Positions 19,206-26,523 of a stretch of 61,576 bases of DNA are shown piece by piece. The DNA comes from Sphingopyxis panaciterrulae. GTDB lineage: Bacteria > Pseudomonadota > Alphaproteobacteria > Sphingomonadales > Sphingomonadaceae. Numbering within the stretch: the stretch's first letter is position 1; every line of letters starts with the position of its first letter. The position numbers were made by a program, and so were the translations under genes. Location: the NCBI RefSeq assembly GCF_014199295.1, contig NZ_JACIJH010000018.1, positions 1-61,576 on the forward strand. Reading direction: 5' to 3'. Below the pieces are notes generated by a model. The model worked only from the letters and a program-made list of their open reading frames with translations, had not been told where the DNA came from and searched no databases.

Positions 19206-20804
19206 ATGTCCTTTCCTCGTCCCGACCGCCGCACCTTCGCCATCATTTCGCACCCGGACGCCGGCAAGACCACGCTGACCGAGAAATTGCTCGTCGCGGG
19301 CGGCGCGATCCATATGGCGGGTGAAGTCAAGGCGCGCGGGCAAGCGCGGCGTGCGCGCTCCGACTGGATGAAGATCGAGCAGCAGCGCGGCATTTCGGTA
19401 ACCTCGTCGGTCATGACCTTCGAGCATCGGGGGCTCGTCTTCAACCTGCTCGACACGCCGGGGCACGAGGATTTCAGCGAGGACACCTATCGCACGCTGA
19501 CCGCGGTCGACAGCGCCGTGATGGTGATCGACGCCGCCAAGGGTATCGAGCCGCAGACGCTCAAGCTGTTCGAAGTGTGCCGTCTGCGTTCGGTGCCGAT
19601 CATCACCTTCGTCAACAAGGTCGACCGCGAAGGCCAGACCCCGTTCGAACTGCTCGACGAGGTCGCCGACCGGCTCGCGCTCGACGTCTGCCCGATGAAT
19701 TGGCCGGCCGGCATGGGCGGGACGTTCGAGGGGCTTTACGACCTCGTCGACCCCGCGCTGATGCTCCCCGACAAGGCGGACCCCTCGCGCCTCTATGCAG
19801 GGGAACGCGTGCCAGTGGCGGGGCTCGACGACCCCGCACTCGCCGCGAGGCTGTCGGCCGATGCGCTGGCGTTGCTGCGCGAGGAAACCGAGCTCGCGTC
19901 GGCCTGCTATGCGCCCTTCGATGCTGCCGCATACCGCAACGGCGATCTGACGCCGGTCTATTTCGGCTCGGCGCTCAAGGAATTCGGCGTTGTCGACCTG
20001 CTCGCCGCGCTCACCGCCCACGCGCCGGGACCGCAGCCGCAGCCCGCCGAGCCGGCGCCGGTGCGGCCCGACGATGAGGCCGTGACCGGCTTCGTCTTCA
20101 AGGTGCAGGCGAACATGAACCCCGCGCACCGCGACCGAATCGCCTTCATGCGGCTCTGCTCGGGCAAGTTCGAGCGCGGCATGCGGCTGACCCAGGGCGG
20201 CACGGGCAAGGCGATCGCGATCAGCCGCCCGATGTTGTTCCTGGCGCAGGACCGCGAGATGGCGGAGGAAGCGTGGCCCGGCGATATCATCGGCATCCCG
20301 AACCACGGCACGCTGCGCGTCGGCGATACGTTGTCCGAACGAACCGACGTGACGATCACCGGCCTTCCCAACTTCGCCCCCGAGATCCTCCGCCGCGTCG
20401 CGCTCGTCGATCCAACCAAGACCAAGCAGCTCCGCAAGGCGCTCGACGACATGGCCGAGGAGGGGATCATCCAGGTCTTCTATCCCGAGATCGGCGCGAA
20501 CATGATCGTCGGCGTTGTCGGCCAGCTCCAGCTCGACGTGCTCATCAGCCGGCTCGAGGCCGAATATAAGGTCGAGGCGAAGCTCGAGGCGTCGCCCTGG
20601 GACACGGCGCGCTGGATCGCGAGCGAGGACGCCGCGGCGCTCAAGGCCTTCCAGGCCGACCATCGCGGCGCGGCGGCGACCGACCGCGACGGCGCCCCGG
20701 TCTTCATGGCGAAGGACGCATGGGAAGTCGGCTACGTGACTCAGCGCCACCCCGCGATCCGCTTCACCGCGACCAAGGAACGACGGTTCGCGGCGGCAAG
20801 CTGA
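19206..20804 (+). CDS. prfC: Peptide chain release factor 3
   Basis: A 532-residue translational GTPase that recycles RF1/RF2 from the ribosome. G1 'SHPDAGKTTLTEK' is near the N-terminus, G2 is in 'QQRGISVTSSV', G3 is 'DTPGHEDFSEDTYRT' and G4 'NKVDREG'. 'GGTGKAIAISRPMLFLAQDR' belongs to domain II of RF3. The length is typical. The ATG at 19206 begins the RF3 consensus 'DRRTFAIISHPDAGKTT'. It is divergent from the enoyl-CoA hydratase gene and followed by a REP-like hairpin. Confidence 0.95.
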   Translation: MSFPRPDRRTFAIISHPDAGKTTLTEKLLVAGGAIHMAGEVKARGQARRARSDWMKIEQQRGISVTSSVMTFEHRGLVFNLLDTPGHEDFSEDTYRTLTAVDSAVMVIDAAKGIEPQTLKLFEVCRLRSVPIITFVNKVDREGQTPFELLDEVADRLALDVCPMNWPAGMGGTFEGLYDLVDPALMLPDKADPSRLYAGERVPVAGLDDPALAARLSADALALLREETELASACYAPFDAAAYRNGDLTPVYFGSALKEFGVVDLLAALTAHAPGPQPQPAEPAPVRPDDEAVTGFVFKVQANMNPAHRDRIAFMRLCSGKFERGMRLTQGGTGKAIAISRPMLFLAQDREMAEEAWPGDIIGIPNHGTLRVGDTLSERTDVTITGLPNFAPEILRRVALVDPTKTKQLRKALDDMAEEGIIQVFYPEIGANMIVGVVGQLQLDVLISRLEAEYKVEAKLEASPWDTARWIASEDAAALKAFQADHRGAAATDRDGAPVFMAKDAWEVGYVTQRHPAIRFTATKERRFAAAS

Positions 20805-20810
20805 AATCCA

Positions 20811-20845
20811 CCGTCATTGCTTCGCTACGCTCCTTGCAATGACGG
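20811..20845. repeat. REP-like palindrome
   Basis: CCGTCATTGC (20811-20820) pairs with GCAATGACGG (20836-20845) around a 15-base loop. It lies between the convergent prfC and dinB genes. The arms are the same GTCATTGC module as in the 10501-10541 palindrome. Confidence 0.8.
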
Positions 20846-20846
20846 G

Positions 20847-21971
20847 CTATAGCAGGCTCAGCAGATCGGCCGGCCCCGCCGCGTCGTCCTTCCCATCGTC
20901 TTCCCCCTCGAACTTGCTCAGCGTCACCCCCAGCAGCCTGATGCCCTGTTCGACGGGCAGCAGCGGCGCGAGGATCGCCTCGCCCACCGCGAGCAAGCCC
21001 GCGCCGTCGAGGATCGGCGCGGGGACAGACCGTGCCCGCGTAATCGTCCGGAAATCGGCGTAGCGCAGCTTCAGCGTCACCGTCCGTCCGCGCGCGTGGC
21101 GCTTGGCGGCGCGATCCCAGACGACGGTGCAGACATGCGCGAGTGCCTCGCGTATCTCGATGTCGGCAATCAGATCGTTGAAGAAGGTCCGCTCGCCGCC
21201 GAGCGATTTCAGGGGCCGGTTCGACTTGACGCGTCGATGGTCGATCCCGCGCGCCAGATTGTGAAGCCATTCGGCGCTGTTACCGAAATGCGCCGCCAGC
21301 CACGCCATCTCCTGCGCCGCCAGGTCGGCCCCCGAGAAGATGCCAAGCCCTTCCATCTTCGCCGCCGTCACCGGGCCGATGCCGTGGAACCGCCGGATCG
21401 ACAGCGTCTGGACGAAGGCGGCGCCCTTGCCCGGCGGGATGACCGTCAGCCCGTCGGGCTTGTTCTGGTCCGACGCCAGCTTGGCGATGAACTTGTTGTA
21501 GGACACGCCGGCCGAGGCGGTGAGGCCGGTTTCCTCGCGGATGCGGCGGCGGATCAGCCGCGCAGTCGCGGTCGCGCTGCCGAGTTCCGCGCGGTCGCGG
21601 CTGACGTCGAGATAGGCCTCGTCGAGCGACAGCGGCTCGACCTCGTCGGCATAGTCGCGGAAAATGGCGCGGATCTGGTGCGATATGTCGCGATAGACGT
21701 CGAAGCGCGGCGGCACGAAGACCAGATCGGGGCACTGCCGCTTCGCGGTGACGCTCGGCATCGCCGACCGCACCCCGAACTTGCGCGCCTCATAGGAGGC
21801 CGCGGCGACGACCCCGCGCCGCGACGATCCGCCGACCGCCACCGGCCGCCCGCGTAGTGCGGGGTCATCGCGCTGCTCGACCGAGGCATAGAAGGCGTCC
21901 ATATCGACATGGATGATCTTGCGGACCGGCGCGTCCGCATCCTCCCGATCGCTGGCATCCGTCTTGTCCAC
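20847..21971 (-). CDS. dinB: DNA polymerase IV (Y-family)
   Basis: A 374-residue translesion polymerase. The catalytic carboxylates are in 'IIHVDMDAFYASVEQRDD' and 'PLSLDEAYLDVS'. The helix-hairpin-helix segment 'RRFHGIGPVTAAKMEGLGI' follows, and the little-finger domain begins near 'KSLGGERTFFNDL'. The C-terminus is short and lacks an obvious beta-clamp QxxLF motif; 'LLSLL' at the very end could substitute. It is convergent with prfC, with a REP-like hairpin between them. No LexA-type box was evident upstream. Confidence 0.94.
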   Translation of the reverse strand: MDKTDASDREDADAPVRKIIHVDMDAFYASVEQRDDPALRGRPVAVGGSSRRGVVAAASYEARKFGVRSAMPSVTAKRQCPDLVFVPPRFDVYRDISHQIRAIFRDYADEVEPLSLDEAYLDVSRDRAELGSATATARLIRRRIREETGLTASAGVSYNKFIAKLASDQNKPDGLTVIPPGKGAAFVQTLSIRRFHGIGPVTAAKMEGLGIFSGADLAAQEMAWLAAHFGNSAEWLHNLARGIDHRRVKSNRPLKSLGGERTFFNDLIADIEIREALAHVCTVVWDRAAKRHARGRTVTLKLRYADFRTITRARSVPAPILDGAGLLAVGEAILAPLLPVEQGIRLLGVTLSKFEGEDDGKDDAAGPADLLSLL

Positions 21972-22071
21972 CGGTGCGACCTATCATGTTGCCACGATGT
22001 TCTCAATCGCGGCGCGGCGTTTCACTTGACGCTGGCGCCTCAAAATGGCAATCGCCGCCAGCCTTGGAGAC

Positions 22072-22145
22072 GCGGGTATAGCATAGTGGTAATGCTCTAG
22101 CCTTCCAAGCTAGCTAGGCGGGTTCGATTCCCGCTACCCGCTCCA
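22072..22145 (+). tRNA. tRNA-Gly(UCC), island attachment gene
   Basis: A 74-base tRNA: acceptor GCGGGTA pairs with TACCCGC, then T and an encoded CCA. The anticodon loop CTTCCAA on CTAGC/GCTAG gives UCC. The T arm is GCGGGTTCGATTCCCGC. A P4-type integrase starts 164 bases downstream in the same direction, so the 3' end of this tRNA is very probably the left attachment site. I found no second copy of the T-arm/CCA sequence elsewhere in the window. Confidence 0.96.
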
Positions 22146-22270
22146 GAGGCTCTTCCGAGGACGTCCGGCAACGTCCAGAAAACGGCTGATTTCTCCCACT
22201 TTTTGTGCTATCACCGTCCGTGTTGATACGGGCGTATTTCGTCGCACCCCGACAATTTGGGGGTATATTT

Positions 22271-22308
22271 GATGGTATGTCCGAGGCAGTCATGGAAGAG
22301 ATACCATC
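22271..22308 (+). promoter_or_regulatory. Inverted repeat abutting the integrase start
   Basis: GATGGTAT (22271-22278) and ATACCATC (22301-22308) form a perfect 8-base inverted repeat that ends directly before the integrase ATG at 22309. The likely Shine-Dalgarno (GGAAGAG, about 22294-22300) lies in the loop next to the right arm. It could be an autoregulatory site or a translation-controlling hairpin. Confidence 0.5.
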
Positions 22309-23664
22309 ATGCTGACGGCGGTAGCGATCAAGGCGGCGAAGGGCCGCGATAAGCCATACAAGCTGGGTGATTCGGGCGGGCTATATCTTCTTGTGACCCC
22401 TGCGGGGCGACGATGTTGGCGGATGAACTACCGCTTTCTTGGAAAGCAAAAGACCCTGTCCTTTGGCGCTTGGCCCGATGTTGGCCTTGCCGGAGCCAGA
22501 GCCAAGCGCGACGAAGCTCGGCAATTGCTGGCCACCGGGCGCGATCCAGCCGAGCAGGCCAGGCTCGAAAAGGCGGCAGCGAGCATCGCGGCGGCAAACA
22601 CATTCAAAGCCGTCGCAGAGGAATGGCTGGCCAAGGTCACGAAGGAAGGCCTCTCGCCGGCCACGCTCAAGAAGAACCGCTGGCTGCTGGACTTTTCTTA
22701 CCAGTTTATCGGGCATCGGCCGATTGCAGAGATCAAGCCGTTCGAATTGCTGACCCTGCTTCGCAAATATGAAACGAAGGGAAAGCACGAAACCGCTCTT
22801 CGCCTGCGAAGCATATGCGGTCAGGTTTTCCGCTATGCGATCGCCACTGTTCGAGCGGATCGCGATGTCGCCGCCGATTTGCGCGGGGCACTGATTACGC
22901 CGAAGGTGACGCATCGCGCCGCCATTACCACACCAGCAGAGGTTGGCGCGTTGCTCCGAGCGATAGAGAGCTATGAGGGCCATCCGTCCACGCTGATTGC
23001 GCTGCGCCTCCTGTCTCATGTTTTTGTTCGCCCCGGCGAACTCCGCCATGCCGAATGGAGAGAGTTTGATCTCGACAAAGCGGTGTGGACGATCCCCGAG
23101 AGCAAAATGAAGATGCGCCGGGCGCACAAGATTCCGCTTTCCCGGCAGGCTTTGGAAATCATCGCCATGCTGGAATATGATGCCAGCCCGAGTCCGTATC
23201 TTTTTCCGTCGCTACGCTCGGCCAGTCGCCCGATGTCGGAAAACACCATCAACGGCGCGCTCCGTCGTCTCGGTTACGCGAAAGATGAAATGACCGGGCA
23301 TGGCTTTCGCGCGATGGCGAGCACCCTGCTCAACGAAATGGGGCGCTGGAATCCCGATGCGATCGAAAGGCAACTCGCCCATGCCGAAGGCAACGCGGTG
23401 CGTCGCGCCTATGCCAGGGGCGAATATTGGGACGAGCGCGTCCAGATGATGCAATTCTGGTCGGATGAACTCGATCGTTTGCGGGAGAACGTAGAGTCCG
23501 CAAAGAATGTGGAGCCCGAGAAACTAGCCGTGGGTGCAAGGCGTTTGGGCGGACCGCTCGTCAGTCTGGATAGGTCCAACGATCCACGGCTGCAATGGAT
23601 TCGATCACGCTCTTCGGGTGCAAAAGCGGATCGTGACGGTCGATCGCAACCTCCGCCCAGTTGA
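22309..23664 (+). CDS. Tyrosine integrase, P4 type (DUF4102 arm-binding domain)
   Basis: A 451-residue site-specific recombinase that integrates a genomic island at tRNA-Gly. The N-terminal DUF4102 domain is recognisable ('LGDSGGLYLLVTPAGRRCWR', 'KQKTLSFGAWPDVGLAGAR'). Catalytic residues are the arginine in 'VFVRPGELRHAEWREFD', the H-x-x-R box in 'GHGFRAMASTLLNEMG', the second histidine in 'RQLAHAEGNAVRRAYARGEY' and the nucleophilic tyrosine in 'RAYARGEYWDER'. All are intact, so the enzyme may be active. Its 3' end overlaps the convergent accessory gene by 104 bases. Confidence 0.94.
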   Translation: MLTAVAIKAAKGRDKPYKLGDSGGLYLLVTPAGRRCWRMNYRFLGKQKTLSFGAWPDVGLAGARAKRDEARQLLATGRDPAEQARLEKAAASIAAANTFKAVAEEWLAKVTKEGLSPATLKKNRWLLDFSYQFIGHRPIAEIKPFELLTLLRKYETKGKHETALRLRSICGQVFRYAIATVRADRDVAADLRGALITPKVTHRAAITTPAEVGALLRAIESYEGHPSTLIALRLLSHVFVRPGELRHAEWREFDLDKAVWTIPESKMKMRRAHKIPLSRQALEIIAMLEYDASPSPYLFPSLRSASRPMSENTINGALRRLGYAKDEMTGHGFRAMASTLLNEMGRWNPDAIERQLAHAEGNAVRRAYARGEYWDERVQMMQFWSDELDRLRENVESAKNVEPEKLAVGARRLGGPLVSLDRSNDPRLQWIRSRSSGAKADRDGRSQPPPS

Positions 23665-24715
23665 GCCATCGCGCGATGGTCTTGCCCTCGATCACCATTC
23701 CCATGTCGAGGTCGGCCTCACGCATGGCCGCAACGAAGCGTCGCAGCAGCGACGTTTCACGCCATGCTGCGGCATGTTCGGCGAGCTGCCGGAAGCGATT
23801 TTTATCCAAGCGTCGCTGCGCTTCCCGTTCGCTTTGCTGCTTCATCCTCATTTCAGAACGGCGGCTGCGTTCCTCCCGCGCTTCGCGTTCGGCAGCGAGA
23901 GCGGGGAGCGCCAAGATCATGGTCGCGACGATGTCGCTGGCAAATTGTTCCATGCGATAGGTTGAACCCTCGCACCACTTGCGGCGGAAGCCTGAAGGCA
24001 TCCAACTTGTCATCTCGAATATGAGATTGCCCGTCGCTTCGAGATCGCGACGAACGACGTCATCCCCTTTGGGTCGAATGTCCCAGGAATCGGGCATCCT
24101 TGACGTCTTGATCCGCTTCATTCGGTAGCGAAGCTGAAACACGATTGCATCACAGCCCGAACGTGCGGTCAGTTCGCCGCGCTCATTGCGGCTTACCGCC
24201 ACTCCATGCGCCTCGAGATTCTGGCAAATAGCATTGAGAACGCAAAAAAGGCGCCGATCAGCATCGTTGAAGGGCGTTATCTTCTCCCACGCGCGGGTGC
24301 CGCAGTCATAATATTCCCTGCCGGCGCGTATATCCGCTTTTCGGCAAGCGATACGCTCGGCGATGACCGGGTGCGGATGAAACAGTCGCTCAGAAATCCG
24401 AACCGGCGGAATCTTTGCCTTGTGCCGATCGACCTGCGATTTGGGCGTCGCGGGAGGGGCCAACAAGTCCGATATGCGAAAAACGATCGCATCCACGCCT
24501 CGATTTCCGGATGGGAGCGGCGGTCTTGCACCAACCTGCTTGCTGAATGCGAGCTTGTTCCAATGGCCCCGGAGCGGCCGCGGAATCGCCTCTCGCTTGC
24601 ACAGGCTGGCAAGCTGTTGGTCGGTAATCCCAAATTCTTCTGCAAGACGTGTCATCGGCTTCTGCCAGACGAGATCGTAAAGTTCTTGCCGCGTTATCGT
24701 CGCCTCATCGTTCAT
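23561..24715 (-). CDS. Island accessory protein, N-terminal HTH and coiled coil
   Basis: A 384-residue protein of unknown function. The N-terminus 'TRQELYDLVWQKPMTRLAEE' followed by 'FGITDQQLASLCKREAIPRP' reads as a helix-turn-helix. A strongly charged coiled-coil stretch ('EREAREERSRRSEMRMKQQS') lies around residues 285-330. Related proteins recur next to integrases and recombinases of sphingomonad islands, from memory. I chose the ATG at 24715 over an upstream start. Its 3' end runs 104 bases into the convergent integrase gene on the opposite strand, so the two transcripts would be antisense there. Confidence 0.7.
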   Translation of the reverse strand: MNDEATITRQELYDLVWQKPMTRLAEEFGITDQQLASLCKREAIPRPLRGHWNKLAFSKQVGARPPLPSGNRGVDAIVFRISDLLAPPATPKSQVDRHKAKIPPVRISERLFHPHPVIAERIACRKADIRAGREYYDCGTRAWEKITPFNDADRRLFCVLNAICQNLEAHGVAVSRNERGELTARSGCDAIVFQLRYRMKRIKTSRMPDSWDIRPKGDDVVRRDLEATGNLIFEMTSWMPSGFRRKWCEGSTYRMEQFASDIVATMILALPALAAEREAREERSRRSEMRMKQQSEREAQRRLDKNRFRQLAEHAAAWRETSLLRRFVAAMREADLDMGMVIEGKTIARWLNWAEVAIDRHDPLLHPKSVIESIAAVDRWTYPD

Positions 24716-24824
24716 GGCCTCGCATTCTCCTACTCCTTCCAACGATGCGCGGCGGTGCATTTTTTGTTTGGTTTCGGGCTTGGATGATTGGGATGTAGAT
24801 TGTCAGCACCCAATAAATTTGAAC

Positions 24825-24859
24825 AAAATTTACGGGAAATCCTCCGTCGTGCATCGTTG
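24825..24859 (+). promoter_or_regulatory. Putative ECF-sigma promoter of the sigma gene
   Basis: AAAATTTAC (24825-24833), 17 bases, then GCATCGTTG (24851-24859), 31 bases before the sigma-factor GTG. The same two blocks with the same 17-base spacing occur upstream of the TonB receptor (26441-26475). The shared elements are the likely recognition sequence of the encoded sigma factor. GGAAAT inside the spacer resembles the -35 of FecI-type promoters. Confidence 0.65.
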
Positions 24860-24889
24860 GGGTGAACGGGAGCGAAAAAGTCGAATGAC

Positions 24890-25480
24890 GTGAACCGGGA
24901 GAAGCGCGCGCAAATCATCGCCTGGGTGGGGCGGGAAATCCTGCCGCACGAAGCGGACGTGCGCGCCTGGCTTCTCCGCACGCTCGATCCCGACGACCTG
25001 GAAGACGTGATACAGGAAACCTATTGCCAGATCGCGGGCCTGAAAGGCGTGAGCCATATCGCCAGCGGTCGCGCTTATTTCTTCACTGCCGCGCGCAGCA
25101 TCGTTCTCATGCGATTGCGCCGCGCGCGTGTCGTCAGCATTGAATCGGTTACGGAGATCGAGAACACAGGCATCGCAATGGACGAGCCGACGCCCGAGCG
25201 GGTTGTTGCCGCCCGGCGCGAACTGGAAAGGGTGCAGCGTCTTATCGCGGAACTGCCCGACCGCTGCCGAAGGATTTTCGAGCTTCGCAAGGTCGATGGA
25301 CTGTCGCAGCGCGAGGTTGCCGAGCAGCTTGGCGTTACGGAATTTGTGATCGGGAATGAGGTTGCCAAGGGCATGAAGCTGATATTGCAGTCGATAGCCG
25401 ATGGCGATCGCAAGACCGCGCGAGCAATGGCAAGAATGGGATATGATGAGCGAGCGCGAAACAGCACAAGCGATCAATGA
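24890..25480 (+). CDS. ECF RNA polymerase sigma factor, FecI type
   Basis: A 196-residue ECF sigma factor. Region 2 spans 'WLLRTLDPDDLEDVIQETYC' to 'AYFFTAARSIVLMRLRRARV', with the core-binding and -10 recognition helices. Region 4 is 'LIAELPDRCRRIFELRKVDG' followed by the HTH 'LSQREVAEQLGVTEFVIGNE'. The start is the GTG at 24890. It overlaps the FecR gene by 38 bases. Together with FecR and the STN-TonB receptor it forms a cell-surface signalling module, in which the receptor reports ligand binding to FecR, which releases sigma. Confidence 0.92.
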   Translation: MNREKRAQIIAWVGREILPHEADVRAWLLRTLDPDDLEDVIQETYCQIAGLKGVSHIASGRAYFFTAARSIVLMRLRRARVVSIESVTEIENTGIAMDEPTPERVVAARRELERVQRLIAELPDRCRRIFELRKVDGLSQREVAEQLGVTEFVIGNEVAKGMKLILQSIADGDRKTARAMARMGYDERARNSTSDQ

Positions 25481-26426
25481 TCGCGCGGCCGAGTGGGTCG
25501 CCCGCATGGACCGCGAGGGCCATGACCCTGCCGTGCGCGCCGAGCTCAAGGCGTGGCTCGCGGGTGATGATCGCCGTCGCGGCGCTTATTTCCGTGCCAA
25601 GGTCGCATGGAACATGCTCGACCGCGCGAGCGTCCTTCGCGCCGGACAGCCGCCAGCTTACGAGGTGGCCACCGCTGGCGGCGGCTGGTTTTCAAGGCGA
25701 CGTGTCATATTGGGCGGCGGTGCCGCCGCTGCCGCCGCCGCATTGGTGGTCGGCCTTCCGCGCATGGATTTCTTCGCTGCGCCGGATGAGCAAATCCAGA
25801 CGGCGATAGGAGAAATCCGGCGCGTGCCGCTAAGCGACGGCTCGCTTGCCGCCGTGAACACGCAAACCGCGCTCGACGTGACCATGAAGCCGAAGCTGCG
25901 CCAGATCGCGCTCAAGGGCGGCGAGGCGTGGTTTCAGGTCGCCAAGGATCGGGCGCGGCCATTCGTCGTCGAAATCGGCGACGTGCGGGTTCGCGCGGTC
26001 GGCACGGCCTTTTCCGTCAGGCGGGAAGCGAACGGCGTCGATGTGCAAGTGACCGAAGGCGTCGTCGAGGTGTGGCGTGTCGGGGACGAAGCCAATATTC
26101 GCCGCGTCGAGGCCGGGACACGCGCCTTCATTGCACCCGACAAAGCTGTAGTGTCCATTGCCGCTGCCAGCGAGGAAATCGACAATGCGCTGGCATGGCG
26201 CACCGGTCAGCTCGTGTTCGACGGGGACACGGTTGCCGAGGCGGTGGCCGAGTTCAACCGCTACAATGTCCGCAAGATCGAGCTTTCCGATGCGGGGCTC
26301 GGGCAAAAAAAGATGATCGGCCGCTTTCGCACCAATGAACCCGACGCCTTCGCGCACGCCGTTGAGATACTGACGGATTCTCGCGCCGTTGTCACAGCCG
26401 ACCGGATCATCCTGTCGTCGGATTGA
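25443..26426 (+). CDS. FecR-type anti-sigma factor
   Basis: A 327-residue membrane regulator. The N-terminal cytoplasmic domain matches DUF4880 ('AAEWVARMDREGHDPAVRAE', 'WLAGDDRRRGAYFRAKVAW'). A single hydrophobic segment after 'SRRRVI' (~ residues 85-105) spans the membrane. The periplasmic FecR domain starts at 'TAIGEIRRVPLSDGSLAAVN' and contains 'LKGGEAWFQVAKDRARPFVV' and 'VRAVGTAFSVR'. The C-terminal 'VAEFNRYNVRKIEL' is the DUF4974 domain that contacts the receptor's STN domain. Two consecutive ATGs (25443, 25446) are available. The gene starts inside the sigma gene. Confidence 0.92.
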   Translation: MMSERETAQAINDRAAEWVARMDREGHDPAVRAELKAWLAGDDRRRGAYFRAKVAWNMLDRASVLRAGQPPAYEVATAGGGWFSRRRVILGGGAAAAAAALVVGLPRMDFFAAPDEQIQTAIGEIRRVPLSDGSLAAVNTQTALDVTMKPKLRQIALKGGEAWFQVAKDRARPFVVEIGDVRVRAVGTAFSVRREANGVDVQVTEGVVEVWRVGDEANIRRVEAGTRAFIAPDKAVVSIAAASEEIDNALAWRTGQLVFDGDTVAEAVAEFNRYNVRKIELSDAGLGQKKMIGRFRTNEPDAFAHAVEILTDSRAVVTADRIILSSD

Positions 26427-26440
26427 CGGATTTTTTCAGA

Positions 26441-26475
26441 AAAAATTACAAAAAAGTTTCGCTCAAGCATCGTTG
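26441..26475 (+). promoter_or_regulatory. Putative ECF-sigma promoter of the TonB receptor
   Basis: AAAAATTAC (26441-26449), 17 bases, then GCATCGTTG (26467-26475), 48 bases before the receptor ATG. The blocks and spacing match those upstream of the sigma gene. This argues that one sigma factor drives both its own gene and the receptor. Confidence 0.65.
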
Positions 26476-26523
26476 TCCATGTGAGCCCGAATGATCGGGC
26501 CGGATTACATGGGGGAGGATATT

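Noticed and set aside
19191..20750. 519-residue minus-strand frame opposite prfC
   Set aside because: It is the antisense of the release factor 3 gene. It has no domain motifs and arises from GC-rich codon structure.
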